A DNA stretch of 64,000 nt from contig NZ_CP015030.1 in NCBI RefSeq assembly GCF_011455695.1, forward strand, positions 806,001 through 870,000, given 5' to 3'. The translations under genes and the position numbers were made by a program. Each line of letters opens with the position of its first letter. Position 1 is the first letter of the stretch. Below, one piece after another: positions 47,336-58,088 of the stretch. The stretch is from Mannheimia granulomatis (GTDB lineage: Bacteria > Pseudomonadota > Gammaproteobacteria > Enterobacterales > Pasteurellaceae). The notes under the pieces were generated by a model that did no database searches, was not told the origin of the DNA, and saw only the letters and a list, made by a program, of their open reading frames with translations.

Positions 47336-47998
47336 TTATTCAATCCATTCAATGACTTCTTCGACTGGTTTACGCGATTTTTTCTTAATGTCTTTGTCAC
47401 GATAGCCGAAGGTAACCATGCAAGAAATACCGTATTCGTTAAGATCAAATAATCCTTCATCGGCTAGAATCTGATTGACTGTATCGTAATGGAAGCCTTC
47501 TATTGGACATGAGTCGATGCCGATTAAGGCAGCTCCCGTCATCATATTTCCCAATGCAATATAAGTTTGTTTGCTACTCCAATCAAATAAAGTCCGTTCG
47601 CTTTCTAGAATTTTCATATCTTCTAATTGAAAGCTTTTATAGCGAGCAATTGAACCGTCAATCTGCTCTTGGGTTAAACCACGTTTAGTAAGAGAATCTC
47701 TTAAATATTGAGAATCGTAACGGACATTCTTTTTCGCTAGAATAATGACTAAATGGCTCATTTCTTCCATCGGGTGTTTAATTCCCCAAGAAACTGGTGC
47801 GATTTTTTCACGAATAGCCGAGTTTTGTAAAACTAAAAATTTCCATGGCTCAGATCCAACCGAACTTGGTGAAAGACGACCCAGCTCTAAAATATAATCC
47901 ATATCTTCTTTACTGATTTTTTTATCTTTGTCGTAATGACGACACGCTGAACGGAAATGAAAGGCTTCTAAAACTTGTTGCTTTGTAATATTAAACAT
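47336..47998 (-). CDS. NAD(P)H-dependent nitroreductase family protein
   Basis: The 220-aa FMN flavoprotein has the family pattern: FHFRSACRHYDKDKKISKED near residue 14 (FMN phosphate-binding Arg), LSPSSVGSEPWKFLVLQ near 43, and GIDSCPIEGF near 165. It resembles NfsB-type oxygen-insensitive nitroreductases and dihydropteridine reductases. The natural substrate is not evident. It is divergent from pheS and convergent with tcyP, thus monocistronic, with an AAGGAAAAAT ribosome site. Confidence 0.9.
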   Translation of the reverse strand: MFNITKQQVLEAFHFRSACRHYDKDKKISKEDMDYILELGRLSPSSVGSEPWKFLVLQNSAIREKIAPVSWGIKHPMEEMSHLVIILAKKNVRYDSQYLRDSLTKRGLTQEQIDGSIARYKSFQLEDMKILESERTLFDWSSKQTYIALGNMMTGAALIGIDSCPIEGFHYDTVNQILADEGLFDLNEYGISCMVTFGYRDKDIKKKSRKPVEEVIEWIE

Positions 47999-48083
47999 GA
48001 TTTTTCCTTCGTATAAATAACAAAAAGTGATTGTTATGATACTCCGATTTGAATAATAAAGCGAATTTGGTTGGGTTGTGATG

Positions 48084-48118
48084 TTTTTTGCAAAAAATAG
48101 AGAAATATGACCGCTTGT
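48084..48118 (-). repeat. Uptake signal sequence upstream of pheS
   Basis: Exact core on the minus strand at 48110-48118 followed by an AT tract and TTTTTTGCAAAA, in the divergent gap between the nitroreductase and pheS. Confidence 0.85.
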
Positions 48119-48138
48119 TCACAATTTCTTTACCTTAC

Positions 48139-48168
48139 AAATCAACAATTTAGCGTATCTGTTGATTT
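48139..48168 (+). promoter_or_regulatory. Palindrome and IHF-consensus match at the pheS promoter
   Basis: AAATCAACA (48139-48147) and TGTTGATTT (48160-48168) form a 9-bp inverted repeat. The left part, bases 48140-48152, matches the IHF consensus WATCAANNNNTTR exactly. It abuts a likely -35 element. The operon encodes IHF-alpha, so autoregulation is a reasonable guess. Confidence 0.45.
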
Positions 48169-48191
48169 ACTTTTTTATGATAACGTATTAT
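48162..48191 (+). promoter_or_regulatory. Likely pheST-ihfA promoter
   Basis: TTGATT (48162-48167), 18 bp, TATTAT (48186-48191), about 40 bp before the pheS ATG. Transcription from here would leave the upstream palindrome out of the mRNA, so that palindrome cannot be an attenuator for this promoter. Confidence 0.5.
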
Positions 48192-48208
48192 TATGCCAGC
48201 AATTTTAA

Positions 48209-49216
<1,008 letters not shown>

Positions 49217-49237
49217 TGTGGTGTAAGTATATTAGAT

Positions 49238-49269
49238 ACAAGCGGTTATATTTAAGAAAAATTTTGCAA
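49238..49269 (+). repeat. Uptake signal sequence between pheS and pheT
   Basis: Exact core at 49238-49246 on the plus strand, then an AT tract and TTTTGCAAA that ends 16 bp before the pheT ATG, next to its AAAGGA ribosome site. Confidence 0.85.
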
Positions 49270-49285
49270 ATAAAGGATAGAAATA

Positions 49286-51673
49286 ATGAAATTTAATGAA
49301 TCTTGGTTGCGTGAATGGGTGAGTCCAGCCATTAACACAGAACAATTATGCGACCAAATTACAATGTTAGGCTTAGAAGTTGATGATGTAGAAGCCGTTG
49401 CAGGCCAATTTTCCGGTGTAGTGGTGGGCGAAGTGGTTGAGTGCGCTCAGCACCCGGATGCCGATAAATTACGTGTTACCAAAGTGAATGTGGGCGGTGA
49501 ACGTTTATTAGACATTGTGTGTGGTGCGCCAAATTGTCGTCAAGGTTTAAAAGTTGCTTGTGCAGTAGATGGTGCCATTTTACCTGGCGATTTTAAAATC
49601 AAAAAAACAAAGTTACGCGGACAGCCGTCAGAAGGTATGTTATGTTCTTACTCTGAGTTGGGCATTAAAGAAGATCATAGTGGCATTATTGAATTGCCTG
49701 CGGATGCACCAATCGGTCAAGATTTCCGTGATTATTTGAATTTAAACGATGTTGCGATTGAAATCAGCTTAACACCAAACAGAGCGGATTGTTTAAGCAT
49801 TTCTGGTATTGCTCGTGAAGTAGGTGTGATTAATCAAATCGATGTAAACGCGCCTGTGATTAATCCTATAGCGGCTACCATTACTGATAAAGTGTCAGTA
49901 GAATTACATGCACCTGAAGCTTGCCCACGTTATTTATCTCGTGTGGTGAAAAATGTAAATGTTAAAGCGGCTTCTCCATTATGGTTACAAGAAAAATTAC
50001 GCCGTTGTGGTATTCGTTCTATCGATCCTATCGTAGATATTACTAACTTTAGTTTATTAGAACTCGGTCAACCGATGCACGCCTTTGATGCTGCAAAAAT
50101 TGATGGCAATATTCAAGTGCGTATGGCGAAAGACGGCGAAGAATTAGTTTTATTGGATGGTAGCACGGCTAAATTACAAAGTAACACGCTTGTAATTGCA
50201 GATAATAAAGGTGCTTTAGCCATGGCGGGAATTTTTGGTGGCGAGGCTAGCGGTGTGAGTGAAAACACGAAAGATGTAGTTTTAGAAGCCGCATTTTTTG
50301 CTCCATTAGCAATTACAGGTCGTGCGCGTCAATACGGTTTACATACCGATGCTTCTCACCGGTTCGAACGTGGGGTTGACCCGGAATTAACACGTAAAGC
50401 AATGGAACGTGCAACAGCATTATTATTAGAAATTTGTGGCGGTGAGGCTGGTGAAATTGTTGAAGCAGTCAGTGAAGCAAATTTACCAAAACGTAATACT
50501 GTCACGCTGCGCCGTAGTAAATTAGATTCAGTAATTGGTTATCATATTGAAGATAAGACTGTTACCGACATTCTAACTCGCTTAGGTTTAAATGTAACAT
50601 TTGTTGATAATGCCTGGACTGCTATTGCTCCAAGCTGGCGTTTTGATATTGAAATTGAAGAAGATTTAATCGAGGAAGTGGCTCGCATCTATGGATACAA
50701 TAGTATTCCAAATAATTCACCGCTTGCGCATTTAACAATGAAAGGCACACCGGAAAAATTATTAGAGGCAAACCGTATCCGTATGGCGTTGGTGGATAGT
50801 GATTACCAAGAAGTTATTACTTATAGCTTTGTTGATCCGAAAAAACAGGCATTATTACACCCGAATCAAGAAGCATTAATTTTGCCGAACCCAATTTCAA
50901 GCGAAATGTCGGCAATGCGTGTTTCATTATTAACCGGCTTACTCGATACTATCGTTTATAACCAAAGTCGTCAGCAAAATCGAGTGCGTATTTTTGAAGG
51001 GGGCTTACGCTTTATTCCGGATAATGATGCCGAATCTGGTGTCCGACAAGAATATGTATTTGGAGCGGCTATTGTAGGCGATAAACGTCCTGTTCATTGG
51101 GAAAATAAATCTGAGGCAGCAGATTTCTTTGATTTAAAAGGTGATATTGAGCGCATTTTATCGCTAACATCTGTTCGTCATGACTTAGAATTTGTTGCAA
51201 AGCAGTTCTCTGCGCTACATCCGGGGCAATCAGCCGCTATTATGCTAGACGGCAAAGAAATTGGTTTTATCGGTACGGTTCATCCATCAATTGTGCAGAA
51301 ATTAGGTATTAAAGGTAAGCCGATTGTATGTGAAATCTTAGCAAGTGCTATTTCTGAACGTCCTGTTGCACAAGCGGGCGAAATTTCCCGCTTCCCTGCA
51401 AATAATCGTGATATTGCGGTTGTAGTAGATGAATCAACGCCTGCCGGTGAGGTGTTAAATGCTTGCCGTAAGGCAGCAGGTAGCCAATTGGTTGCATTAA
51501 ATTTATTTGATGTTTACCGTGGCGCCAACTTAGATGCCGATAAGAAGAGTTTAGCTATCAGCTTAACGGTACAAAATACCGAGAAAACATTGGAAGAAGA
51601 TGAAATTAACGCTGTTGTTCAATCTGTGCTAGATGAATTGGCAAAACGCTTTAATGCTGTACTTCGTGATTAA
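49286..51673 (+). CDS. pheT: Phenylalanyl-tRNA synthetase beta subunit
   Basis: The beta subunit binds tRNA and edits mischarged Tyr. The 795-aa protein matches E. coli PheT (795) end to end: the tRNA-binding EMAP-like domain ([23 protein letters not shown] near residue 45), B3/B4 editing domain ([17 protein letters not shown], then [18 protein letters not shown] near 357), B5, the catalytic-like core and the C-terminal ferredoxin-fold anticodon-binding domain ([16 protein letters not shown] near 698). It is followed by ihfA, as in enterobacteria. Confidence 0.97.
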   Translation: MKFNESWLREWVSPAINTEQLCDQITMLGLEVDDVEAVAGQFSGVVVGEVVECAQHPDADKLRVTKVNVGGERLLDIVCGAPNCRQGLKVACAVDGAILPGDFKIKKTKLRGQPSEGMLCSYSELGIKEDHSGIIELPADAPIGQDFRDYLNLNDVAIEISLTPNRADCLSISGIAREVGVINQIDVNAPVINPIAATITDKVSVELHAPEACPRYLSRVVKNVNVKAASPLWLQEKLRRCGIRSIDPIVDITNFSLLELGQPMHAFDAAKIDGNIQVRMAKDGEELVLLDGSTAKLQSNTLVIADNKGALAMAGIFGGEASGVSENTKDVVLEAAFFAPLAITGRARQYGLHTDASHRFERGVDPELTRKAMERATALLLEICGGEAGEIVEAVSEANLPKRNTVTLRRSKLDSVIGYHIEDKTVTDILTRLGLNVTFVDNAWTAIAPSWRFDIEIEEDLIEEVARIYGYNSIPNNSPLAHLTMKGTPEKLLEANRIRMALVDSDYQEVITYSFVDPKKQALLHPNQEALILPNPISSEMSAMRVSLLTGLLDTIVYNQSRQQNRVRIFEGGLRFIPDNDAESGVRQEYVFGAAIVGDKRPVHWENKSEAADFFDLKGDIERILSLTSVRHDLEFVAKQFSALHPGQSAAIMLDGKEIGFIGTVHPSIVQKLGIKGKPIVCEILASAISERPVAQAGEISRFPANNRDIAVVVDESTPAGEVLNACRKAAGSQLVALNLFDVYRGANLDADKKSLAISLTVQNTEKTLEEDEINAVVQSVLDELAKRFNAVLRD

Positions 51674-51686
51674 TCAAAAAATAAAT

Positions 51687-51709
51687 GCGGTTGAAGGCTT
51701 TTCAACCGC
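51687..51709 (+). terminator. Hairpin between pheT and ihfA
   Basis: GCGGTTGAA pairs with TTCAACCGC around GGCTT, 14 bp after the pheT stop. No T tract follows, so it is more likely a partial attenuator or mRNA stabiliser than a full terminator. Confidence 0.5.
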
Positions 51710-51737
51710 AAGATTGATAGTGAATAAAGGATAAATT

Positions 51738-52046
51738 ATGACACTGACTAAGATTGAGATTGCAGAAAATCTTATTGCGAAATATGGTTTGGAAAAACGT
51801 ATAGCGAAGCAATTTGTTGAGTCATTTTTTGAAGAAATCCGATCATCGCTTGAGCGTGGAGACAGCGTGAAATTATCAGGTTTCGGTAATTTTTTACTTC
51901 GAGAAAAAAAATCCCGTCCGGGACGAAATCCTAAAACCGGAGAAAATGTTGCGGTTTCTGCTCGTCGAGTGGTTGTTTTTAAAGCCGGCCAAAAATTGCG
52001 TGAGCGTGTTGAAAATGCAAACACGCAAACTAAGTCAGAGGCTTAA
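51738..52046 (+). CDS. ihfA: Integration host factor subunit alpha
   Basis: IHF bends DNA at specific sites as an alpha/beta heterodimer. The 102-aa protein has the HU/IHF signature [25 protein letters not shown] near residue 60 and the N-terminal TKIEIAENL dimer helix. An AAAGGATAA ribosome site precedes the ATG. It lies downstream of pheT, as in E. coli. The partner gene ihfB is only 4.2 kb away here. Confidence 0.97.
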   Translation: MTLTKIEIAENLIAKYGLEKRIAKQFVESFFEEIRSSLERGDSVKLSGFGNFLLREKKSRPGRNPKTGENVAVSARRVVVFKAGQKLRERVENANTQTKSEA

Positions 52047-52106
52047 TTTATTAGCAATCATTCGAGTGTTATTTCTTTCATATAAAGTGATTGTAACGGA
52101 GTATAT

Positions 52107-52628
52107 ATGAAATTAACTAAAAAATGGCTTTCCTTGGGAATTTTGCTCACCTCTGTGTCTATTTTATCTGCCTGTTCCAGTTCAGATACGGTAAATAAAA
52201 CAAGATCGGGAAGTCGGGTTTCTCATTCAAACTATCACTCGGATTTATCTGATCCAATCATGGCGATCAGTCGATTAAGTGAACATCAACATGAATGGAA
52301 AGGAACGCGTTATCGCTTGGGTGGCAATAGTAAATCCGGTATAGATTGCTCGGGGTTCATGCAGGTGACGTTCAGAGATTTATTCGGTATTGATTTACCA
52401 AGGACAACTACTGCACAAGCAAAAGAAGGCGAACGAATTTCGAAAAGTGAGTTACGAACAGGTGATCTTGTCTTTTTTAATACAGGTCGTGGGCCAAATG
52501 GAAAACATGTTGGTGTTTATGTTAAAAATGGGCAATTCCTACATGCTTCAACGAGAGGTGGTGTAATTTATTCGGATATGGAGTCGCCTTATTGGTCAAA
52601 AGCATTCTGGCAAGCTCGCCGTTTATGA
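52107..52628 (+). CDS. nlpC: NlpC/P60 family lipoprotein (endopeptidase)
   Basis: The 173-aa protein has a lipoprotein signal peptide with lipobox cysteine C23 (SILSAC) and Ser at +2, so outer-membrane sorting is expected. The NlpC/P60 domain has the catalytic triad C81 (DCSGF), H134 (KHVGVY) and H146 (LHAST). Such enzymes cut D-Glu-mDAP or related peptidoglycan crosslinks. It aligns well with E. coli NlpC through the C-terminal FWQARRL; MepS is the alternative name. E. coli nlpC also lies downstream of ihfA. The 60-bp gap from ihfA suggests co-transcription. Confidence 0.9.
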   Translation: MKLTKKWLSLGILLTSVSILSACSSSDTVNKTRSGSRVSHSNYHSDLSDPIMAISRLSEHQHEWKGTRYRLGGNSKSGIDCSGFMQVTFRDLFGIDLPRTTTAQAKEGERISKSELRTGDLVFFNTGRGPNGKHVGVYVKNGQFLHASTRGGVIYSDMESPYWSKAFWQARRL

Positions 52629-52645
52629 TGTTATAAGGAGAAATA

Positions 52646-53689
52646 ATGCTGAAAAAAATCGGACAAGCGGTTATTTTTGGACTTTTTTGTGCAATTTTAA
52701 TTTTGTTTGTTGCTCCTTTGGTTCAGCATAAAGGGAGTTTTTTCTCATTTTCAGCGTTAAAACAATCTGGTATCACAAGTTATAGTTCTGCAGTTAAAAT
52801 TGCTTCACCTGCTGTAGTTAATGTTTATAACCGTAATTTTAGTTCTGAAAACTCGTCCTTTGAGATTAAAAATTTAGGCTCAGGGGTTATTATGAGTAGC
52901 AATGGTTATATATTGACTAATAAACATGTGATTCAAGATGCCGATCAAATTGTGGTAGCCTTACAAAATGGATTAATCTCTACAGAAGCTAGGTTAGTGG
53001 GGGATGATTCATTAACTGATTTAGCGGTATTAAAGATAGATGCTGAAAATTTACCAACAATTCCTCAAAATGCTGAACGTAAAGTAGAAGTTGGCGATGT
53101 TGTCTTAGCGATTGGTAATCCCTTAAATTTAGGGCAAAGTATTACTCAAGGTATTGTGAGTGCGATTGGTCGAAATACTCTAACCGAGAGTGGTAGACAG
53201 AATTTTATTCAAACGGATGTTTCTATTAATCAGGGCAATTCAGGCGGTGCTTTGATTAATAGTGCAGGGGAGCTCATTGGTATTAATACATTACGTTTAG
53301 GTAAAAATACCAATGAACTTTCTGAAGGGTTAAATTTTGCCATTCCAATTAATTTAGCTAATCAGATTATGCAAAAAATTATTAAAGATGGTCGTGTAAT
53401 TCGTGGCTATTTTGGCGTAAGTACTGATTTAATTGATGCGGCTAAAATACAGGGTTATGAAAAAGGAGTTATCATTGCCGGAGTAAGTGAGAATGGGCCT
53501 GCTGCGAAAGCCGGTATTCAGTCTGGCGATTTAGTACTTAAAATTGGTGATGTTGAAGCGCTGTCTCCATCGCAAATGATGGAGGCTTTAGCAGAAATGA
53601 AACCTTATAGTACAGTGAAAGTGATCGTTCAGCGTGGAAATCAATTATTGAATTTTGATGTTACTATTAGTGAGTTACAAGCCCAATAG
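52646..53689 (+). CDS. degS: Site-1 serine protease DegS
   Basis: DegS senses misfolded outer-membrane proteins with its PDZ domain and cuts the anti-sigma factor RseA. The 347-aa protein has an N-terminal membrane anchor (about 8-28), a trypsin-like domain with triad H94 (TNKHVI), D125 (LTDLAVLK) and S199 (QGNSGGAL), and one PDZ domain (about 245-340). The single PDZ and membrane anchor separate it from DegP/DegQ. An exact uptake core at 52663-52671 is part of codons 6-9. It lies 17 bp after nlpC, so it may be in the same unit. Confidence 0.94.
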   Translation: MLKKIGQAVIFGLFCAILILFVAPLVQHKGSFFSFSALKQSGITSYSSAVKIASPAVVNVYNRNFSSENSSFEIKNLGSGVIMSSNGYILTNKHVIQDADQIVVALQNGLISTEARLVGDDSLTDLAVLKIDAENLPTIPQNAERKVEVGDVVLAIGNPLNLGQSITQGIVSAIGRNTLTESGRQNFIQTDVSINQGNSGGALINSAGELIGINTLRLGKNTNELSEGLNFAIPINLANQIMQKIIKDGRVIRGYFGVSTDLIDAAKIQGYEKGVIIAGVSENGPAAKAGIQSGDLVLKIGDVEALSPSQMMEALAEMKPYSTVKVIVQRGNQLLNFDVTISELQAQ

Positions 53690-53701
53690 GTAAAAAATAA
53701 A

Positions 53702-54376
53702 ATGGAAAAGATTGTTATTACGGTAGATGGTCCAAGCGGGGCCGGGAAAGGAACATTATGTCACGCACTGGCTGAAAAATTAGGGTTTGATTTTTTAGAT
53801 TCAGGAGCTTTATATCGTATTACGGCATTAAATGCAGTCAATAAAGGTATTTCCTTAGAGGATGAAGAGGGTCTTGCTGATGTTGGGCGTAATCTTAATA
53901 TTCAATTTTTGCCCCAAAATGGCGAAATTAGTGTAATTCTTGATGGGGAAAATGTGGGCGACCAAATTCGTACTGCACAAGCGGGTCAAAATGCCTCAAA
54001 AGTTGCAGCTTTCCCTAAAGTAAGAGAGGCATTATTAGCGCGTCAGCGGGCATTTAGCACTGAGAGAGGTCTAATTGCTGATGGTAGAGATATGGGAACG
54101 GTTGTCTTTCCAGATGCAAAAATCAAACTGTTTTTGGACGCAAGTGCACAAGAACGAGCAAAAAGACGTGTAAAACAGTTGCAAGAAAAGGGATTTAATG
54201 CTAACTTTGACGAGATTTTAGCCGAGATTAAAGAGCGTGATTTTCGAGATAGAAATCGTGAAGTTGCTCCCTTAGTTCCGGCTAAAGATGCGTTATTGTT
54301 AGATTCAACGCATTTATCTATTGATGATGTGATCAAACAGGCTTTAGATTATATTTCTCAATATATTAAATATTAG
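53702..54376 (+). CDS. cmk: Cytidylate kinase
   Basis: Cmk phosphorylates CMP and dCMP with ATP. The 224-aa protein has the P-loop GPSGAGKGT near residue 10, a CMP-binding insert, and [28 protein letters not shown] near residue 130. It lies 12 bp after degS and 93 bp before rpsA, the cmk-rpsA order seen in many proteobacteria. Confidence 0.96.
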   Translation: MEKIVITVDGPSGAGKGTLCHALAEKLGFDFLDSGALYRITALNAVNKGISLEDEEGLADVGRNLNIQFLPQNGEISVILDGENVGDQIRTAQAGQNASKVAAFPKVREALLARQRAFSTERGLIADGRDMGTVVFPDAKIKLFLDASAQERAKRRVKQLQEKGFNANFDEILAEIKERDFRDRNREVAPLVPAKDALLLDSTHLSIDDVIKQALDYISQYIKY

Positions 54377-54469
54377 TTTTGTCGGCCTTACATAGGATTT
54401 GTTTGGCTTTTATTACCAACCCCGTTTAGCAGGATGCTAGATGGATGTTTATTTTTAAGAAGATTTATT
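54377..54469 (+). promoter_or_regulatory. rpsA leader
   Basis: The 93-bp cmk-rpsA gap has no canonical Shine-Dalgarno sequence, only AAGAAGA at about 54456-54462. In E. coli rpsA is translated from a structured leader that S1 itself represses. A similar role here is inferred from context. No hairpin stands out by eye. Confidence 0.35.
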
Positions 54470-56137
54470 ATGTCAGAATTATCGTTTGCTCAACTACTTG
54501 AAGAATCATTTGCAGCTACACCTCGTTTAGGTGATGTTGTTAAAGGTACTGTTGTTGCTATCCAAAAAGGTTATGTTATTGTTGATACAGGTTTTAAATC
54601 TGAATCATCAATTCCTGCTGAAGAATTTACAAATGCTCAAGGCGAACTTGAAGTTCAAGTTGGTGATGAAGTTGATGTTGTTCTTAAAGCAGTAGAAGAT
54701 GGCTTCGGTGAAACAGTTGTTTCTCGTGGTGATGCAAAACGTAACGAAGCTTGGATTGCTTTAGAGAAAGCATTTGAAGAACAAGCTACAGTTATCGGTT
54801 TTGTTAATGGTAAAGTTAAAGGTGGTTTCACTGTTGAATTAAACGGTGTGCGTGCATTCTTACCAGGTTCATTAGTTGATACTCGTCCGGTTCGTGATTC
54901 TTTAAACTTAGAAGGTAAAGAGTACGAATTCAAAGTAATCAAATTAGACCAAAAACGTAACAACGTGGTTGTTTCTCGTCGTGCTGTAATCGAAACAGAA
55001 AGCAACCAAGATCGTGATGCTGTATTAGCTAACTTAGTTGAAGGTTCTGAAGTTAAAGGTACAGTTAAAAACTTAACTGACTACGGTGCATTCGTAGATT
55101 TAGGTGGTGTTGACGGTTTATTACACATCACTGACATGGCTTGGAAACGTGTTAAACACCCAAGCGAAGTAGTTAATGTTGGTGATGAAGTTACTGTTAA
55201 AGTATTAAAATTTGACAAAGATAAAACTCGTGTATCATTAGGCTTAAAACAATTAGGTCAAGATCCATGGGCTGTAATCGCACAAAACCACCCAGTAAAC
55301 AGCAAATTAAGCGGTAAAGTAACTAACTTAACAGATTATGGCTGCTTCGTTGAAATTTTAGACGGCGTTGAAGGTTTAGTTCACGTTTCAGAAATGGATT
55401 GGACAAACAAAAACATTCACCCATCTAAAGTGGTTAATGTAGGTGATGTTGTTGAAGTAATGGTACTTGAAGTTGATGAAGAGCGTCGTCGTATTTCATT
55501 AGGTTTAAAACAATGTAAAGCAAACCCTTGGGAACAATTCGCTTCAACTCACAACAAAAACGATAAAGTATCAGGTAAAATCAAATCAATCACTGATTTC
55601 GGTATCTTCATCGGTTTAGAAGGTGGTATTGATGGTTTAGTTCACTTATCAGACATTTCTTGGAATGTTTCTGGTGAAGAAGCTGTTCGTAACTACAAAA
55701 AAGGTGATGAAGTTGAAGCAGTAGTTCTACAAGTTGATGCAGTAAAAGAGCGTATCTCTTTAGGTATCAAACAACTAGAATCTGATCCGTTCACAAACTT
55801 TGTTGACAGCACGAAAAAAGGTGCAATCTTAACAGGTAAAGTTGTTGAAGTTGATGCGAAAGGCGTTAAAGTGGAATTAGACGGTGGTGTTGAAGCATTC
55901 ATCCGTGCAAATGAAGCAACAGCTGAGCGTGTAGAAGACATCACATCAGTAATCTCTGTTGGGGATGAAATCGAAGCAAAATACACAGGCGTTGATCGTA
56001 AGTCTCGTGTAGTAAACTTATCTGTTCGTGCGAAAAATGAAGCTGAAGAATCAGCTGCAATTGCTCAAGTGAACAAAGAAGAAGTTGCGGTACCTAATGC
56101 GTTTGCTGAAGCTTTCAAAGCAGCTAAAGGCGAATAA
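54470..56137 (+). CDS. rpsA: Small ribosomal subunit protein bS1
   Basis: S1 binds mRNA and helps the 30S subunit start on structured or weak ribosome sites. The 555-aa protein (E. coli 557) has six S1 repeats, with [27 protein letters not shown]-type units starting near residues 20, 105, 190, 275, 365 and 450. I start at 54470 ([14 protein letters not shown]), identical in pattern to E. coli; an in-frame ATG at 54434 has no support. Strong codon bias fits high expression. ihfB follows. Confidence 0.97.
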   Translation: MSELSFAQLLEESFAATPRLGDVVKGTVVAIQKGYVIVDTGFKSESSIPAEEFTNAQGELEVQVGDEVDVVLKAVEDGFGETVVSRGDAKRNEAWIALEKAFEEQATVIGFVNGKVKGGFTVELNGVRAFLPGSLVDTRPVRDSLNLEGKEYEFKVIKLDQKRNNVVVSRRAVIETESNQDRDAVLANLVEGSEVKGTVKNLTDYGAFVDLGGVDGLLHITDMAWKRVKHPSEVVNVGDEVTVKVLKFDKDKTRVSLGLKQLGQDPWAVIAQNHPVNSKLSGKVTNLTDYGCFVEILDGVEGLVHVSEMDWTNKNIHPSKVVNVGDVVEVMVLEVDEERRRISLGLKQCKANPWEQFASTHNKNDKVSGKIKSITDFGIFIGLEGGIDGLVHLSDISWNVSGEEAVRNYKKGDEVEAVVLQVDAVKERISLGIKQLESDPFTNFVDSTKKGAILTGKVVEVDAKGVKVELDGGVEAFIRANEATAERVEDITSVISVGDEIEAKYTGVDRKSRVVNLSVRAKNEAEESAAIAQVNKEEVAVPNAFAEAFKAAKGE

Positions 56138-56158
56138 TTAGTCGCAATTAACTAAAAA

Positions 56159-56182
56159 ATGGGTATGTGTTAGCATACCCAT
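56159..56182 (+). terminator. Hairpin after rpsA
   Basis: ATGGGTATG pairs with CATACCCAT around TGTTAG, 21 bp after the rpsA stop. There is no T tract, so some read-through into ihfB is likely. Confidence 0.6.
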
Positions 56183-56259
56183 TAAACTTAGAAGCAATTT
56201 TGAATATTTATTGGGTCAGTAGTTATTCAAAATTGAATTTGAGTTTTAATGAGGAAAAT

Positions 56260-56541
56260 ATGACTAAATCTGAATTAATTGAGAGTTTAGTATCTAAAAA
56301 TCCTACTTTGCAGAATAAAATGGTAGAAGATTGTGTAAAAGAAATTTTAGAGCATCTTTCGCTGACTTTAGAAGAGGGTGGGAGAGTCGAGGTTAGAGGA
56401 TTCGGTAGCTTCTCATTACACTATCGCCAGCCGCGTTTAGGGCGTAATCCCAAAACAGGGGATAGTGTGCCATTATCTGCAAAATATGTTCCCCACTTTA
56501 AAGCAGGTAAAGATCTAAAAGAGAGAGTAGACTTAATTTAA
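56260..56541 (+). CDS. ihfB: Integration host factor subunit beta
   Basis: The 93-aa protein has the N-terminal [10 protein letters not shown], the [28 protein letters not shown] signature near residue 57, and ends KERVDLI, close to E. coli IhfB (94). The start is the ATG at 56260 with GAGGA just upstream; an upstream in-frame Met at 56167 would be inside the rpsA hairpin. The order rpsA-ihfB-lapA-lapB matches E. coli. Confidence 0.97.
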   Translation: MTKSELIESLVSKNPTLQNKMVEDCVKEILEHLSLTLEEGGRVEVRGFGSFSLHYRQPRLGRNPKTGDSVPLSAKYVPHFKAGKDLKERVDLI

Positions 56542-56580
56542 GTCTCATCTAAACCGTTCAAATTATAGTAGGGAGATTAT

Positions 56581-56868
56581 ATGGTTAAGTATATTCTAGG
56601 TGTTTTAATTGTGATTGCAGTTATTATTGTAGCAATTACAATTGGTGCTAATAATGATCAACTTATCACCTTTAATTATATTGTGGCACAAAGTGAATTG
56701 CGTTTATCTACATTAGTGGCTGTCTTATTTGGACTAGGATTGATTTTAGGCTGGTTAGTTACAGGCATTTTCTACTTAAAAGTTAAGTTGCAAAATATCG
56801 CACTTACTCGCCGTGTAAAACGTCAAGCACAGCAAATTGCTGAAATTACTACTCCTAAGGTTGAATAA
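56581..56868 (+). CDS. lapA: Lipopolysaccharide assembly protein A
   Basis: The 95-aa protein has two membrane helices (about 3-21 and 42-64) and a basic cytoplasmic tail, the pattern of LapA (YciS). It is 3 bp upstream of lapB and works with it in LPS control. A GGGAG ribosome site is upstream. Confidence 0.92.
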   Translation: MVKYILGVLIVIAVIIVAITIGANNDQLITFNYIVAQSELRLSTLVAVLFGLGLILGWLVTGIFYLKVKLQNIALTRRVKRQAQQIAEITTPKVE

Positions 56869-56871
56869 CCA

Positions 56872-58065
56872 ATGCTTGAATTATTGTTCCTTTTATTGCC
56901 TATTGCCGCGCTATATGGTTGGTATATGGGGCAGCGTAGTGCAAAAAAGGATCAAGAAAACCTCAATAATAAGTTTTCTCGTGAATATGTTACGGGGTTA
57001 AACTTTCTTCTTTCTAATCAACAGGAAAAGGCAGTTGATCTTTTCCTCTCTATGTTACAAAAACATGAGTCTGAAAATCAAATTTTAACTGAATCCCAAT
57101 TTGAAGCCGAATTAACATTAGGTAATCTTTTTCGTTCAAGGGGAGAAGTTGATAGAGCATTACGTATTCATCAAGCTTTAGTAAATAGTCCGGATTATTC
57201 ATTTGAACAAAAATTACTTGCCAAACAGCAACTGGCAAAAGATTTTATGATGGCAGGTTTTTATGATCGGGCTGAAAATTACTATATTGCTTTAGTTGAT
57301 GAACCTGAATTTGCTCCTCACTCATTATCGCAGCTGGCTGTTATTTACCAAAAAACACGAGAATGGAAAAAAGCGATCAATGTTTCTGAGAAGCTACTAA
57401 AAATTATACCTGAAACAGACAAAATACCACTTTCTCACTACTACTGTGAATATGCTCAAGCGATTAAATTAGAAGATAAAAATGCATTTATTGAATCACT
57501 AAATAAATCGTTAGAATATTACCCACAATCGACTCGTGCCTCAATGATGCTAGGCGATTTCTATTTGGAACAAAAAGACTACTACCAAGCTTTGGAGTAT
57601 TTTGAAAAAATATTGCAACAAGACCCTGATTATATCAGCGAAGTACTTGGTAGAGTGCGTCAGGCTTATTTGGCACTGAACGATCCAAATAGTTATGAAT
57701 TGTTTCTGATTAAAGCAAACCAAGTTAAACATAATAGCAGCGTAGATCTTGCACTAACTGAATTTATTGAAGAAAAAGATGGGGTACATGCAGCACACGC
57801 TAAGTTATATCAGCAATTAAGTGCTTATCCAAATTTAATTACCTTCCACCGGTTTATTCGCTATCAGGCAGATTGTGCAGAAGCTGGAAATGGTAAAGAG
57901 AGTTTATTATTATTGCACAACATGGTAGGTAACCAAATTAAACGGAGTTTTCAGTACCGTTGTTTAAATTGTGGCTATCAAGGGTATCGTTTAATGTGGT
58001 ATTGCCCCTCTTGCCGTCAATGGGAAAAAATTAAGCCGATACAAAGTATCGAGGGAATTATTTAA
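56872..58065 (+). CDS. lapB: Lipopolysaccharide assembly protein B
   Basis: LapB (YciM) is an inner-membrane adaptor that presents LpxC to FtsH. The 397-aa protein has an N-terminal membrane helix (about 1-18), a tandem of TPR repeats (about 35-350), and a C-terminal rubredoxin-type metal site with four Cys (CLNCGYQG and CPSCRQW). It lies 3 bp after lapA. YejM and FtsH, the other two members of the same control circuit, are also encoded in this window. Confidence 0.95.
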   Translation: MLELLFLLLPIAALYGWYMGQRSAKKDQENLNNKFSREYVTGLNFLLSNQQEKAVDLFLSMLQKHESENQILTESQFEAELTLGNLFRSRGEVDRALRIHQALVNSPDYSFEQKLLAKQQLAKDFMMAGFYDRAENYYIALVDEPEFAPHSLSQLAVIYQKTREWKKAINVSEKLLKIIPETDKIPLSHYYCEYAQAIKLEDKNAFIESLNKSLEYYPQSTRASMMLGDFYLEQKDYYQALEYFEKILQQDPDYISEVLGRVRQAYLALNDPNSYELFLIKANQVKHNSSVDLALTEFIEEKDGVHAAHAKLYQQLSAYPNLITFHRFIRYQADCAEAGNGKESLLLLHNMVGNQIKRSFQYRCLNCGYQGYRLMWYCPSCRQWEKIKPIQSIEGII

Positions 58066-58088
58066 TTTATTAAGTTAAGGAGTTCAGA

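Noticed and set aside
48081-48110. A 9-codon reading frame MFFAKNREI upstream of pheS, like a Phe leader peptide
   Set aside because: It lies upstream of the likely promoter, has no good ribosome site, and its bases are those of an uptake sequence, which explains the TTTTTT run.
50361-50370. GGTTCGAACG, resembling a tRNA T-loop
   Set aside because: It is inside the pheT coding region and encodes the conserved HRFERG segment; no tRNA cloverleaf surrounds it.
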